In this document: positions 11,330-22,567 of the stretch, in pieces
Numbering within the stretch: position 1 is the first letter of the stretch
Layout: each line of letters starts with the position of its first letter
NCBI GenBank assembly: GCA_964016885.1
Contig: OZ024740.1
Span: forward strand, 301,189,286 to 301,253,285
DNA length: 64,000 bases
Source: Eledone cirrhosa
Taxonomy: Eukaryota > Mollusca > Cephalopoda > Octopoda > Eledonidae
Direction of reading: 5' to 3'
Notes under the pieces: model-generated
Database searches by the model: none
Seen by the model: the letters and a program-made list of their open reading frames with translations, nothing else
What the model was told of the DNA's origin: nothing
Translations under genes and position numbers: made by a program

Positions 11330-11490
11330 TGGCACAAGGCCAGCAATTACCCCACTACATTACTGGTACTTTATTTTATCGACCCTGTAGGGATGAAAGG
11401 CAAAGTGAACCTCGGCGGGATGTGAACTCACACCATAAAGGGGCGTAACTCTATTCTGCAAAACATGGCGTCCGACCTTCTACTGATACT
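11330..11490 (+). mobile_element. degraded SINE-like repeat of cephalopod type
   Basis: The run TTGGCACAAGGCCAGCAATT, then ACTGGTACTTTATTTTATCG, ACCCTGTAGGGATGAAAGGC and AAAGTGAACCTCGGCGGGA resembles, in the same order, a short repeat I remember as extremely common in octopus and squid DNA. It is diverged and lacks a clear head. Fragments of a similar GGCACAAGG-CAGCAATCACCCAGT block recur at about 45787 and 58370, inside the 5' regions of Dong-1 D and F. The match is from memory. Confidence 0.55.
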
Positions 11491-13085
11491 GCCAATCCCC
11501 CATATAGATGCCGTTTTATATATGCTTGTATTTTGCTGGTATTACTGAATGTGAGATGTGTGTTGACGTTGTTTGCCCTTGTAATGGCCCAGTTCTCTGC
11601 GTTTGGCAGATGGATTATAGAATAGTGTTTATGGTGTTGGGTATATTCCTTATGCTGCTTGTTGAATTCTGATGAATATAGCTGAACGATGTAAATATTA
11701 GGGTCTAATTTTCGGGCATCGGTGTACGTTTCGTTATGTATTCGCTAGTCAACTGGAAAGGTTTTGGCATTGTTGTGATATTTTAGTGTTGTTTAATGGG
11801 TTGTTTCCCTGTTTGATAAATTACCCAACGTAAATATTGGATTTGCATCATGGGATTCTGTTGTTAACATTTGGTTGAGTGTTTATAGTTTACTTCTATA
11901 TTGCAGCAGGATATAAGTACCGGTGTCAAGTTAGCTGGTGTAGGTTTATTTAGACATGGTTATGCAGCAGTGTCAGCGAACCTGCTTGTGTGTAGGTATT
12001 ATGATATTAATATGACATACCCGCATGTATCGTTTGTGATGATGGGTGTTTATATGGTATGCCCTGTGTTATTGTTCGTATATCAATTAGGGATTATTTG
12101 TTTTGGGTGTCTAGAAATAATCATAATAATTAACCGGTTTTCCAACTGTAAATATAATTGAAATCACTATTTCCACCACCTCTAGCCTCATTTCCATCTC
12201 GATGTACATGTCTATATGTATGGACCTTGGCCTTCTTAAATGTTTATTTTCTCATATTTATTTTTATCCTCTCTCATTATGTATTTTCGCTTTTGATTTA
12301 TGTAATAGAATAATATATTAACTAATTGTTTGTTAAATTATCACGTTCTATATCCTAAATTTACCTTCCGTTCTTCCGCATGATATTATCTGTAACTTCC
12401 TATAATGATCCCCTTTCATAATTTCTAACTATAACGTACTCATCCTCCTGTTTACTATATTCCTTATTTACTTCAATCTAGGTTTTAACTTTTAATGTCT
12501 AATTCTCTATCTGATTTCCAGTTTTAATTTCCATTGTGAGACCATAATATTTAGACCCCTGAATTAAGTTCCTTTTCTGTTCGTGGGTGAAGGTCAATTC
12601 TATTGTCCATGCATGCTTTGGGGTAGTATTGAAAGAGATGGAAAATCATAGCCTGCCAGTACCACAGAGTTTCGTCGGCTCCACCAATCTGGCAGTGGAC
12701 TACAATTTAGTTGGCTGGCATCTGTGACCGTGTCACCTTGCCGGCCTGGATGGGGTGGGATGGGGATATTTTCCTAGGCTAGTGATCTGTTTTGGGGTAA
12801 ATAGTTAGTTAGCTGGGCAGCTTCATACACATTTGCGCCTGTGCAAGTTGTGGAGGTTGATTTAAGCTTAAAAGAGCACGGGCGTTTGCTTCAAGAACAC
12901 AATCTTTGCCCGTTCCCTTGTCGCTTCAATTTGGATTGATTCGAGAACGTAACCTTATTATGTAAGATAATGTCAGATGGGATCATGGCACTGGGACGCG
13001 AAATCGCGTGACCACTGTCGTCATCGAAATATGTTTCAGGGCCTTATTAATAATGTACTTAAACATCTGAAACTACTTTGTATTT
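11491..13085. other. unassigned DNA, no gene seen
   Basis: There are short open frames only, such as 86 codons at 11901 with no domain I can recognise. Base composition becomes less AT-rich at 12600-12900, but I see no gene, splice pattern or repeat boundary. Confidence 0.5.
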
Positions 13086-13087
13086 CA

Positions 13088-13089
13088 CC

Positions 13090-13136
<47 letters not shown>
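13088..13136. repeat. (TA)n microsatellite
   Basis: About 23 TA units lie left of the inverted-repeat element at 13201. A second (TA)n follows its right end. Confidence 0.95.
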
Positions 13137-13138
<2 letters not shown>

Positions 13139-13200
13139 GAAGTAATTCCGTCGGAAAAGTCCAGGAAAAAAGAGTCCTGTATGTAGGTAACAGAGCTTAA

Positions 13201-13581
13201 TAGTTATGTAATAAACAACATAAGGCAATTATTCCATTTACCAGTGGTTTCTTAAAAGCAAACAATTTGCTTTCAATCCTCAGAATGAAAAAATCCTGGT
13301 CTGTTTATTGAATTTGGATTTTAAAAACAAAGATGCAATCTATATGAAAGTGAGGCTTCTTTATATATATATTTTCCTATATTTATTTGCGTGTGTGAAT
13401 GAATATGTAGAGGAGTGTATATTTTTCTAATGTTGTACATGTATATGTACGTATTTATGTATGTGTATGTATGTACGTGTGTATATAGGTATGATGGTGT
13501 GCATGTATGTATGTATGTATGTATGTATGTATGTATATGTATGTGTGTATGACTATGTATGTGAATGTGTATGCATGTATC

Positions 13582-13612
<31 letters not shown>

Positions 13613-13766
13613 TATATTTCTCTATATATATATATGTGTATATATGTATGTGTATGTATGGATGTGTTGATATTTATGTGCGTATGTATGTATGTGTATA
13701 TGTATGTGTATGTGTGTATTTATATACACATATAAATGTGTATATGTGTGTGTGTATCTATGAGTG

Positions 13767-13827
<61 letters not shown>

Positions 13828-14060
13828 ATGTATGCTTTTGTGTGTGTGTGTGTGTGTGTGTTTGCATGTGTGGTTTTATTTTATTTTTCCTTTCCTTCTT
13901 TTTTCTCCAGCCTCACTTTCATTTAGATTGCATTTTTGTTTTTAAAATCCAAATTCAATAAACAGACCAGGATTTTTTCATTCTGAGGATTGAAAGCAAA
14001 ATGTTTTGCTTTTAAGCAACCACTGGTAAATGGAATAATTGCCTTATGTTGTTTATTACA

Positions 14061-14066
<6 letters not shown>
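13201..14066. mobile_element. element with 157-bp terminal inverted repeats, microsatellite core
   Basis: Bases 13201-13357 and 13909-14066 are reverse complements of each other with few differences. The outer end reads TAGTTATGTAATAAACAACA and the inner end AGCCTCACTTTCAT. The 550-bp core is TATG, TATA and TGTG microsatellite with no ORF. It looks like a MITE or foldback DNA transposon whose core was replaced or expanded by microsatellite. No transposase and no clear target duplication beyond TA were found. Confidence 0.6.
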
Positions 14067-14114
<48 letters not shown>

Positions 14115-14159
14115 TCTTATATATAAAGTGAAGATGGGCATTGTTTGGTATTCCCAACT

Positions 14160-14530
14160 TGCATGCTACACCGTTCATCCAATTTTCATGAAACCTCACA
14201 CATATATAAAACTCAACGCGTAGAGTGGAATAGGCTACTTGAAAATTTCGAAAAATCGATAATCGGGACCCCAGAAGCCAAAAATCGATATTTTCAAAAA
14301 TCGATGAAACTCGACGCAAGTGTGTATTTTGATTCGGGGATAAACGTGCGCTACCTTAAATTTTCGAAACATTGATAATTGGATCACCAGAGGCAAAAAT
14401 CGATATTTACGAAATTTGTCCGATTCCAATGAAATTTGACGTAGGTATGTATTTTGATGCGGGGATTAACGCGGGATACTTGAAATTGTAAAAAGAAAAT
14501 CGATAATCGGACCCCCAGAGGCAAAAATCC
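14160..14530 (+). repeat. three diverged tandem units of about 115-130 bp
   Basis: Each unit has an AATGAAA-like start, a GTATTTTGATNCGGGGAT segment (clear in units 2 and 3) and an AAAATCGATA plus CCAGAGGCAAAAATC end. The CCAGA(A/G)GC anchors lie at about 14267, 14385 and 14513. They belong to the 5' subterminal part of the Helitron-like element. Confidence 0.6.
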
Positions 14531-14799
14531 GGCAACCGAAAAACGCTATTCTTCTTGCTTACATTTGTCGCGACTCCCGCCATGCAAAAAATGTTCAATC
14601 TATCAGGATTATCCACAGTAAGTCTATTTAAATTAAGGCTCACCATATTCAGCAAACCTTTTATGCCGATTCTTCCATTTCTTATATAAGGAATATCAAC
14701 ACTATACCGCCGTGCATCATCCTGTATTACACCCAGTCTTCTCAAGCGATCATCGAGTCTCTATGCGCTCCCTTCATTCCCGTGGTCCCACTACCGTAG

Positions 14800-15760
14800 C
14801 ATAATGAGGCATCCGTCAAACTCTGCCCTCTCCCATCCCTGCACGCCGTCGACCTACTGCATCCTTGTGCATCACCATGCGCATCTCTGCATTGTCAGCT
14901 GCAATTCATTCCCCGGCCCTTTCCATTGCCTGCCCTCCGTGGTCCCTAAGGACTGCCACGGCTCAACATGTCGAATCTCTGCCACCGTCCACCCCTGCCC
15001 ATTTCCATTGCCTACACTCCGGGAGAGCTCAAGACTTCCAGGCCTGACCGAGCCGCATCCCTGCCACCGTCAACCCCTGCCCTCTCCCTTCCCTGCACGC
15101 CGTCGTTCCACTGCATCGTCATGCCTCACCATGCCGCATTACTGCCCTGTCGGCCACCATCTCCTCCTCAGCCATTTTTTAGGCCTGCCCGCCGTGCTTC
15201 TTCAATACTGCCTTGCCTAACTAAGCCGCATCCCTGCCACCATCAAGTTCTTCCTTCTCCCTTCCCTGCACGCTGTCGTCCCACTGCATCGTCATGCCTC
15301 ACCATGCCGCATCCATGCTCTGTCAGCCACCATGCCCTCCCCTTCCCTCTCCCTTACCCGCACGACTTGGTCCTTCACGAGTGCCATGGTTCACCATGCG
15401 GAATCCCTGCAACCGTCAATCCCGGCCATCTCCCTTCCCTGCACGCCGTCGTCCCACTGCATCGTCATGCATCACCATGCCGCATCAATGCTCTGTCAGC
15501 CGCCATCCCCTCCTTGGACCTTTCTTTTTCCTGCCCGCAGTGATCCTTCAAGACTGCCATGGCTCACCATGCGGCATCCTTGCCACCCTCCACCCATGCC
15601 CTCTTCATTGCCTGCTGGCCGTCGCCCCACTACATCTTCATGCCTCAGGATGCCGCCTCCATGCACTGTCAGCCACCATCCCATCCTCGGCCCTTTCTTT
15701 TGCCTGACCGCCGTGCTCCTTCAAGACTCCCATGGCTATCTATGCCGCATCAATTCCTTG
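14800..15760 (+). repeat. GC-rich minisatellite, about 174-bp period (two 87-bp halves)
   Basis: The anchor CCCTGCACGCCGTCG or a close variant recurs near 14845, 15091, 15262, 15436 and 15609. Most spacings are 171-174 bp. Each unit is C-rich on the plus strand and holds two related halves with a CACCATGCCGCAT or CACCATGCGGAAT core. All three plus frames are largely open here because the repeat is stop-poor. The resulting 137-191 codon frames should not be read as genes. Confidence 0.75.
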
Positions 15761-16494
15761 CCACCCGCTTAAACGTCATCAGTATGGCTTATTGTTGCCT
15801 CATTTGATCACCGATGTTCGCAGGCTAAACACAATACCAGCGTGTACGATAGTCCATGGTAAATCATTTTAATTACATGTTCTTGAGGCTGTTGCAAAGG
15901 GCAATAACCCTAGACGCAATTTTGATCAACTTTTTTTCACATATAGCAAATTTACCGGGACAGGTCTTTAGCTACTCAAATCTACTTCAGAGGTCACGCA
16001 TTCATGTAAAAAATCAATAAAACTGAAGCGGGGGTTCGACTTTGCAAAAAAAAACAAGGCAAAGTTGCAGATGGGATAATTTTTTACAGGAACGTTCGAT
16101 TTTCGTGAAAACTGTCGCAAATGAATCGTCCATTATGCCGCGATTCAGATAAACTCCCTTTCATTTCTTCTTCTGCACATGTGAGCCCCAAAATTGTAAA
16201 AAAAAAAAAAAAGATTTGAAACAAATCGACTTTTTCAACCTGCTTTAAAAATCAACTGAAAATTCAATTTCAAGTGAATTTGACTTCCATTAGTCTTGCA
16301 AAGAACAATTTCAACGATACAATCTGAATCTACAATTGATCCATTATTTATGCTCAATTACACACCTGCGTAGACTAACCTCTGTTTTTTTCCTTGAGGT
16401 TCGAAGGTTTTTTCACCTGTAATGCGCGGGAAGTAACTTTCAAACATTTTAACAACAGACCAAAGGTCGACTTACACCCGGGCAACGCCGCTAG

Positions 16495-18854
16495 TATATA
16501 TATATATATAGTAATAACAATAAATGTGAAGACTAAAATCCGAAGAGGGCTCGATAAGGATAATAAATATATATATCAAAATATATAAAACAGAGGATCA
16601 CGTTAAGTGTGAAAGCAGCGATTATTTGCTTAAACTTGAATCTGTTATTTTAATATATATATATGTATATATATATGTATATATATTTCGTGAAAATTAA
16701 GTAGATCCCTATTTATAATCCGCTTATGGAGTAAGGTTTCATCTAAGAAGACTTTATATTTAAATGAATGGCGGGGGGGGGGGGTGTAATCCTACCGAAA
16801 ATAAGCAACGGTTATATATAAATTGTTCAAGTAAGATTAATTTTGCAACCAACAAAATAAATTTTCTCAACGATTGTTTTCAGTTCATATAATAGACACC
16901 TGCGGCATTATTTATTTAGCATCTTTGTATTTTGGGTAACAAGTTCTTCATATTACATGATGTCAGGTAATATGAGATGCTGCAGTAATTGATGCTGGTG
17001 TTGCAATCCTTGAATAAGTCAAAATATGTCCATGTTTTTACTACAAAATACATGAATCTGTATGTATCTTCTTGTTTCTTGTTTCTTAGTAAATGCGGTC
17101 GATCCTCAGAATTTTACGGATAAACCTATTATTACGTTTGTGACATTTATATTTACATTAAAAGTAAGGTGTGTATGTGTTTTCATTTTTTACCTTGCAC
17201 TTTTATACTGATGAGAAATGTGCTTATCGACCCTGTCTAATGAGATGTTTCGATGTATTTCCCCTCTGCCTTAATTCCTCCGATATGTTCTTATATATTT
17301 CCGCTTACTACATCACTACCCTATGTATGACGGCCTTTTTTAAATGTATTTTACTTTTTACTTTTTACCTTATTTATGTATTTTTATTAATGTATTTGTT
17401 ATATATTTTTTATTTCTTATCTTTGTATTTCTCTCTCTGTATCCTGCTTTTATTTATTTGGGATTTTCTGCTTATTATTCCTTACTCAGGACAGTATGCA
17501 CCATTCATAGCTCCCTACTCACCAAAGAACACACTACTTATAACCCTGAATAACTGGGACTAAAAAATAATTATAGTCTATTGGCACTTTTCATTGGGTT
17601 TACCCCGTTCGACTGATATGGTGGATTTCCTGGCTGTGCGCCGGGCCCTAGAAGGGTTCTGCCTACCTTGAGTGCTTTGAAAAATAAATTTTCCCCTATT
17701 TCGGTAAACGAAACTACTCGGAGCGGATCGATTTTCCCCGGAACCCCCGCGCCGCCTGTTTTAACCGCCACTTTATACTCATACCTATAAACTCTAGGCG
17801 TAGGCACAACTGTTAGCTGTATCATGCCTCCCTGTGCTGGCACGTAAATAAACCCCTCATGTGTGAATTAATAGTATTCGTTTGGTATAGACGATGGCCT
17901 GTAGAAGCTGGTTGACTTCCCGCTAGCACACTCGGGGCCTATCGCAGCTACGTTCCTAGAGTACTCAGAAAAATTAATTTCCATTTATTTCGCTAGACGA
18001 TACCACTCGAGACTGGTTGACACGTGGTTGGGAGGTGGTGGCTGGGATTTACAATCGAAGGCTTTTATCTTTACTCTAATCCCACCTTGATAACTTATCG
18101 AGATTCCCTATAATACACTTACACTTTTTCATATAAGACTCTCTCGGTAATTCTATTAAATAATTCTCGCAACACAAACCTTTAATTCTCTATTAATTTC
18201 CTAATAATTTAATTCCATCCCATAATTCTTTACATAAGTTAACGTTCCAATTTGCTGTTAACACATTAGACTATACAGACACCCATATATATGCCTTTGT
18301 TAAAATATCGGTTCTTTGGAATAATATTTTTCGCGGCGTCTTCCAGCATGACTGTAGTGTGACCCTTGCGCTGACTTTTCTTCATTCTTTCTTTCTTTCT
18401 CCTTTTTTTAAAAAAAATTTCTGGCGGAGTGGTGGTAGTACATTATAAGCCTTCGCGCCCTCACCAGATGGTCATTAGTAGACCGAGTTGCCATCACTTG
18501 AGGGCGACTGACCGAGGTGACAGCAGCTAGTTGATCAGTCGTTCTCTCTGTCTCTGATTTTTCGGACCCATGGATTTTATATATTGCTTTGTTACATTTC
18601 AAATACCTGATGATATTACCGGATTAATACGGAACCCGGTCATTCAAATGATAGTAGTATAATACACTTTTCAAAGATTTACACCAATCCAGCCTCCTGT
18701 TATTTTATTTATAATAATTAGCACCACCAACTACACAGACGAAGACGGGTGAACTACATTACGTTGAGTACTCTCCATAACATTACATCAAGTTTGACCA
18801 TACGGAATTGCCAATTCTATCCAGTGGTGAACCAACAAACCTAAATATATATAT
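16495..18854. other. unassigned DNA with short microsatellites
   Basis: It contains short TA tracts (16495-16510, 16653-16690), a poly-G run of about 13 (16774) and a T-rich open frame (17171-17563) that looks compositional. At 17630-17730 and 17935-18020 two blocks resemble each other (for example TATTTCGGTAAACGA versus TATTTCGCTAGACGA), about 316 bp apart. This hints at an old tandem or repeat element I cannot name. No gene is supported. Confidence 0.45.
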
Positions 18855-19295
18855 AAATGGAATAGAATGAAACGAAATTTCATGTCTCACTCTTAGTACG
18901 GCACTTACTTAAATGTAAGTATGTATGTATGTATACGTACATACATATATGTATACAGACGTACTGTAGTATGTATATATATATACATACAGGCACACAT
19001 ATATATATATATATATATATATGCACGTATCGGTTTATCGAACATTTATAATAATGCTCGGTTTGTTTGTTTGTAAACAAACACAGCCCGAATTACTCCG
19101 TACAGTGTTTAGGCAACCATGTCACCGTTTTGTTCAACACTGAGACAGGAAGGATGTACTAGTTTCAAGCTTATTAGCTATCGTCAGCATTGTATGCCTT
19201 CCTGCCAGATGGTTGAACGTCTGAAAATATGTGTCTCTGTGTTGAACAAAAAGATGACGTGGTAGCCTTATAATAAATGTTCGGTAAACCGATAC

Positions 19296-19334
<39 letters not shown>

Positions 19335-19477
19335 CATGTATGTATATATATATATACATACTACTGTACGTATGTATACATATATGTATATACGTATACA
19401 TACATACATATTTACATTTAAGTAAGTGCCGTATTAAGAGTGAGAAATGAAATTTCGTTTCATTCTATTCCATTTAT
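18855..19477. mobile_element. foldback/MITE-like element with about 200-bp terminal inverted repeats
   Basis: The left arm (18855-19058) and right arm (19266-19477) are reverse complements. Outer ends read AAATGGAATAGAATGAAACG, then subterminal TATG/TATA microsatellite, then GCACGTATCGGTTTA. The short centre contains TAGTTTCAAGCTTATTAGCT. There is no ORF. TATA-rich segments inside both arms show that the microsatellite is part of the inverted repeat. Confidence 0.65.
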
Positions 19478-19555
19478 CGTTTTCGGTGTGCCCGGCCGAC
19501 TGAACTCACTCGATATGCAAATTAGGCTGTTCAGCCGTTAATATGCATGAGGAAA

Positions 19556-19852
19556 GTATATACTTTCAGACATTCAACCATCTGACAGGAAGGTATACGA
19601 TGATGACGATCGGTAATAAGCTTGAAACTAGTACATCGTTCTTGTGTCAGTGTTGAGCAAAAAGGTAACGTGGTTGCCTAAACACTGTACGGCATAGTTC
19701 GGGCTGTTTGTTTGTTTACAAACAAACAAACCGAGCATTATAATAAATGTCCGGTAAACCGATACGTGCATATATATATGTGTGCATGTATGTATATATA
19801 TATATATACTACTGTACGTCTGTATACATATATGTATGTACCTATACATACA

Positions 19853-19860
<8 letters not shown>
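19556..19860 (-). mobile_element. partial inverted copy of the 18855 element
   Basis: This block is the reverse complement of about 18920-19215 in the neighbouring element. It includes the central CTTGAAACTAGTACATC, the CCTAAACACTGTACGG segment and CCGATACGTGCAT. It therefore represents half of a second copy in opposite orientation, about 80 bases away. It is bounded on the right by (TA)n. Confidence 0.65.
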
Positions 19861-20230
<370 letters not shown>

Positions 20231-20234
<4 letters not shown>

Positions 20235-21150
20235 TAAGCATGACATTGGTGATCATGTACACATATGCAGTTGATTCCTCTCAAAAATTAAATTAATCTA
20301 CATATTAAAAGGGCGTCTGTTTTTCTTTATGAATGGTGCGAAGCCCTCTGAAGACAAATTAGTATTCAACATAATTTGTATTTAATGCACAATATTATGA
20401 CAAATATCCTGAAGTTGAATTAATCTGCCCACAAGTATTGGGACGTCTCTGTTAAATATGTCGTATCAAACTGACGCTATAATCTATGAGGTAAATATAC
20501 GATGATATTCCTTTGATGGGGGAAAAGAAACATAAACTCCCTCTAGATACGTTTGAAATTTGAATAGGAATCTATGAAATATAACAGATGCTGGAAGATT
20601 GTATAAAGAGGTATAACCTAAGTCAACAGAGCTCTGAAATATGGAGTCTGTGGCGCTGATGGTAGTCTAATATTAAATAACATATTTTAACATAACAACT
20701 GTATTGATGTTAGGAATAAATTATGGAAAACTTGCCCGCACTACCCAAAAGGCAACATTTACTTCAGGACAACATGCAACAAAACATCCGCAACAATCAA
20801 TAGCAACTTTTCCACGCCAACCTGGTGGTTACTACAAAACCGACGACATTAAAGCAGTTGAGGAAGATCAACTGGATATCTGAGAATTATCCGTGTGGAA
20901 AAAAACTACGTTATACAAAAACAAAACGACAAATATACTAGAAAACAAATATTTGTTTAACAAGTGTCGCCTATATTAGACCGAAAAGAATAAATAAAAA
21001 AAAAATTGTTTAAAGTGAATCACCACCATTACTAAACAAATCACTGTAAGGATAGACACTTTTCCCAAAGGCTGCAGTTTGATGGCGTATAATCAATCTG
21101 CTACAATTAATCGAACAATAAAAAAATGCAATGTTGACATGTAAATTAAT
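20231..21150. other. unassigned AT-rich DNA, no gene seen
   Basis: There is no open frame of note and no recognisable repeat end. Confidence 0.5.
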
Positions 21151-21154
21151 TTAT

Positions 21155-21325
21155 ATATATACATATATATGTTTGTATGTGTGTGTGTGTGTATGTGTAC
21201 GTGTGCCTGCACCTGTGTATATGTGCGTTTGTATGTATGTATATATATATGTACATATATGTATGTATATATATATATACATACACACGCAGATACATAC
21301 ATTTATATATCTACATATATGTATG

Positions 21326-21375
<50 letters not shown>
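21155..21375. repeat. compound TATA/TGTG/TATG microsatellite
   Basis: Alternating (TA)n, (GT)n and TATG-type units occur. Open frames on both strands here encode only Tyr-Ile or Cys-Val repeats. Confidence 0.9.
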
Positions 21376-21376
<1 letters not shown>

Positions 21377-21602
21377 ATGTGAGAAAAACCACAGACCCTC
21401 CATCTCACCTCTACTTTAGAAAAGCAGAAGAACTGCGAAACCGTTAAAGGAACCAAATAAATATATATATATTTTTTAAAATAAGACTCGTTGCATGTTC
21501 GAGTATATATATATATTTATATATCGTTGTATGGTTACATGAAATGTGCGTCCGTAGGCGTATACCGATTGAGCACTCTATGATCGCGCAGAGCAGAGTA
21601 TA

Positions 21603-21917
21603 ATACTATAAGAGTAAGGAACAAGAATTCAGTGTTGCATCATAATAATACATATGTTTCTCTGTCGACCATCTCGAAGCAATATCTATTATATATCGAA
21701 CCTGTCTCTGCAATCGAAAGGTCGTCAGATATGCTTAGCATATGAGTTCGTCTCCAATTCAGAATCGGAGACCAACTCATATATTAAGCCTATCTGACGA
21801 CCTTTCGATTACAGAGTCAGGTTCCATCTATAATATATCTTGTCTCGATATGATCGATAGAGAAACATATGCAATATTATGATACAACACTGAATCATTG
21901 TTCCTTATCTTTATAGA
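21603..21917. mobile_element. long-hairpin (foldback) element, arms about 150 bp
   Basis: The two halves, about 21603-21759 and 21762-21917, are imperfect reverse complements with almost no spacer. Paired segments include TTCAGTGTTGCATCATAATA versus its complement near 21890, and CGAAAGGTCGTCAGAT near 21715 versus ATCTGACGACCTTTCG near 21790. The outer ends are AAGGAACAA. There is no ORF. It fits a MITE hairpin or a snap-back duplication, and a transcript would form an almost continuous hairpin. Confidence 0.65.
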
Positions 21918-21929
21918 ATATATATATAA

Positions 21930-21930
<1 letters not shown>

Positions 21931-22014
<84 letters not shown>

Positions 22015-22041
22015 CGTGTGTGTGTGCGTGTGTGGGTGGGT
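21931..22041 (+). repeat. (TG)n microsatellite
   Basis: About 50 TG units, ending in GTGGG variants. Confidence 0.95.
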
Positions 22042-22368
22042 GGTGTATATATTCACAAGCGTTGTACCATCAGAAATTTTGATTCTGATGCGCGAGCCTG
22101 CCTTGAATACATGATACTTTCTTTGCCAAGCGAAATCAGTTGGCTAGAAGGAAGCTAAAGATGTGATTACAACGCTATAGTTGTTTTCATTATTTTCCAT
22201 TCTTCAACGATTTTTCACTTTTATATTATTCTTAATTCTTCGTGTAAATATTTCTATTCTATCACTCGCATTTCCTCTTTTCTTTCTCTCTCTATATAAC
22301 TCTCCCATCTCTCCTCAAATGTTTACTCACTATTCTTGTCATTCATTCTCTCTCTCCCCCAATATGTC

Positions 22369-22371
<3 letters not shown>

Positions 22372-22411
<40 letters not shown>
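22372..22411 (+). repeat. (CT)n microsatellite
   Basis: About 19 CT units within a longer pyrimidine-rich stretch from about 22260. Confidence 0.95.
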
Positions 22412-22413
<2 letters not shown>

Positions 22414-22429
22414 ACACTCATGTATATCT

Positions 22430-22434
22430 ATATC

Positions 22435-22465
<31 letters not shown>

Positions 22466-22510
22466 ATATATAATATATATATTATTATTACTATTATCAA
22501 TAAATAAATA

Positions 22511-22554
<44 letters not shown>

Positions 22555-22567
22555 TAATAATAATAAA
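22430..22567 (+). repeat. TA then (TAA)n tract at the left edge of the retrotransposon chain
   Basis: TA repeats pass into TAAA and then TAA units (about 22498-22567, one CAA variant). Dong-1 copy A begins directly after it. Confidence 0.92.

Larger units (their letters stand above)
14115..16494 (+). mobile_element. non-autonomous Helitron-like element
   Basis: The left end begins TC (14115) in TCTTATATATAAAG, preceded by A. The right end is ACCCGGGCAACGCCGCTAG, ending in CTAG at 16494 and followed by T. The 5' TC, the 3' CTRR end after a GC-rich partial hairpin, and insertion between A and T are the hallmarks of Helitrons. 'CCCGGGCAACGCCG' close to the 3' end is a motif I recognise from invertebrate Helitron families. 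I see no Rep/helicase ORF. Inside are a three-unit repeat near the 5' end and a GC-rich minisatellite in the middle, as in HINE-type elements. The 3' hairpin is imperfect. Confidence 0.62.

Noticed and set aside
13461..13961. Several frames encoding Tyr/Ile/Cys/Val repeats
   Set aside because: Pure translation of TATG, TATA and TGTG microsatellite. The same holds at 19134-19985, 21093-21456 and 21898-22158.
14407..14745. Minus-strand 112-codon frame inside the Helitron-like element as a possible Rep/helicase remnant
   Set aside because: I could not identify helicase or Rep motifs in it, so the element is called non-autonomous.
14804..15807. Long overlapping open frames (up to 191 codons) in three plus frames
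   Set aside because: They are open because a C-rich tandem repeat lacks stop codons. The translations repeat with the minisatellite and show no domain.
17171..17563. 130-codon hydrophobic open frame resembling a membrane protein
   Set aside because: It is T-rich low-complexity sequence that gives Phe/Leu/Tyr runs. There is no homologue I recognise and no supporting signals.
17571..17843. 90-codon minus-strand frame with a less biased composition
   Set aside because: No recognisable domain, and it lies in a region with two repeated blocks. It could be a remnant of a retroelement, but I cannot support a gene call.
21715..21800. CTGACGACCTTTCG near the hairpin centre as a second hammerhead ribozyme
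   Set aside because: No stem II followed by GAAA in the right order. The box occurs only as part of the long inverted repeat.
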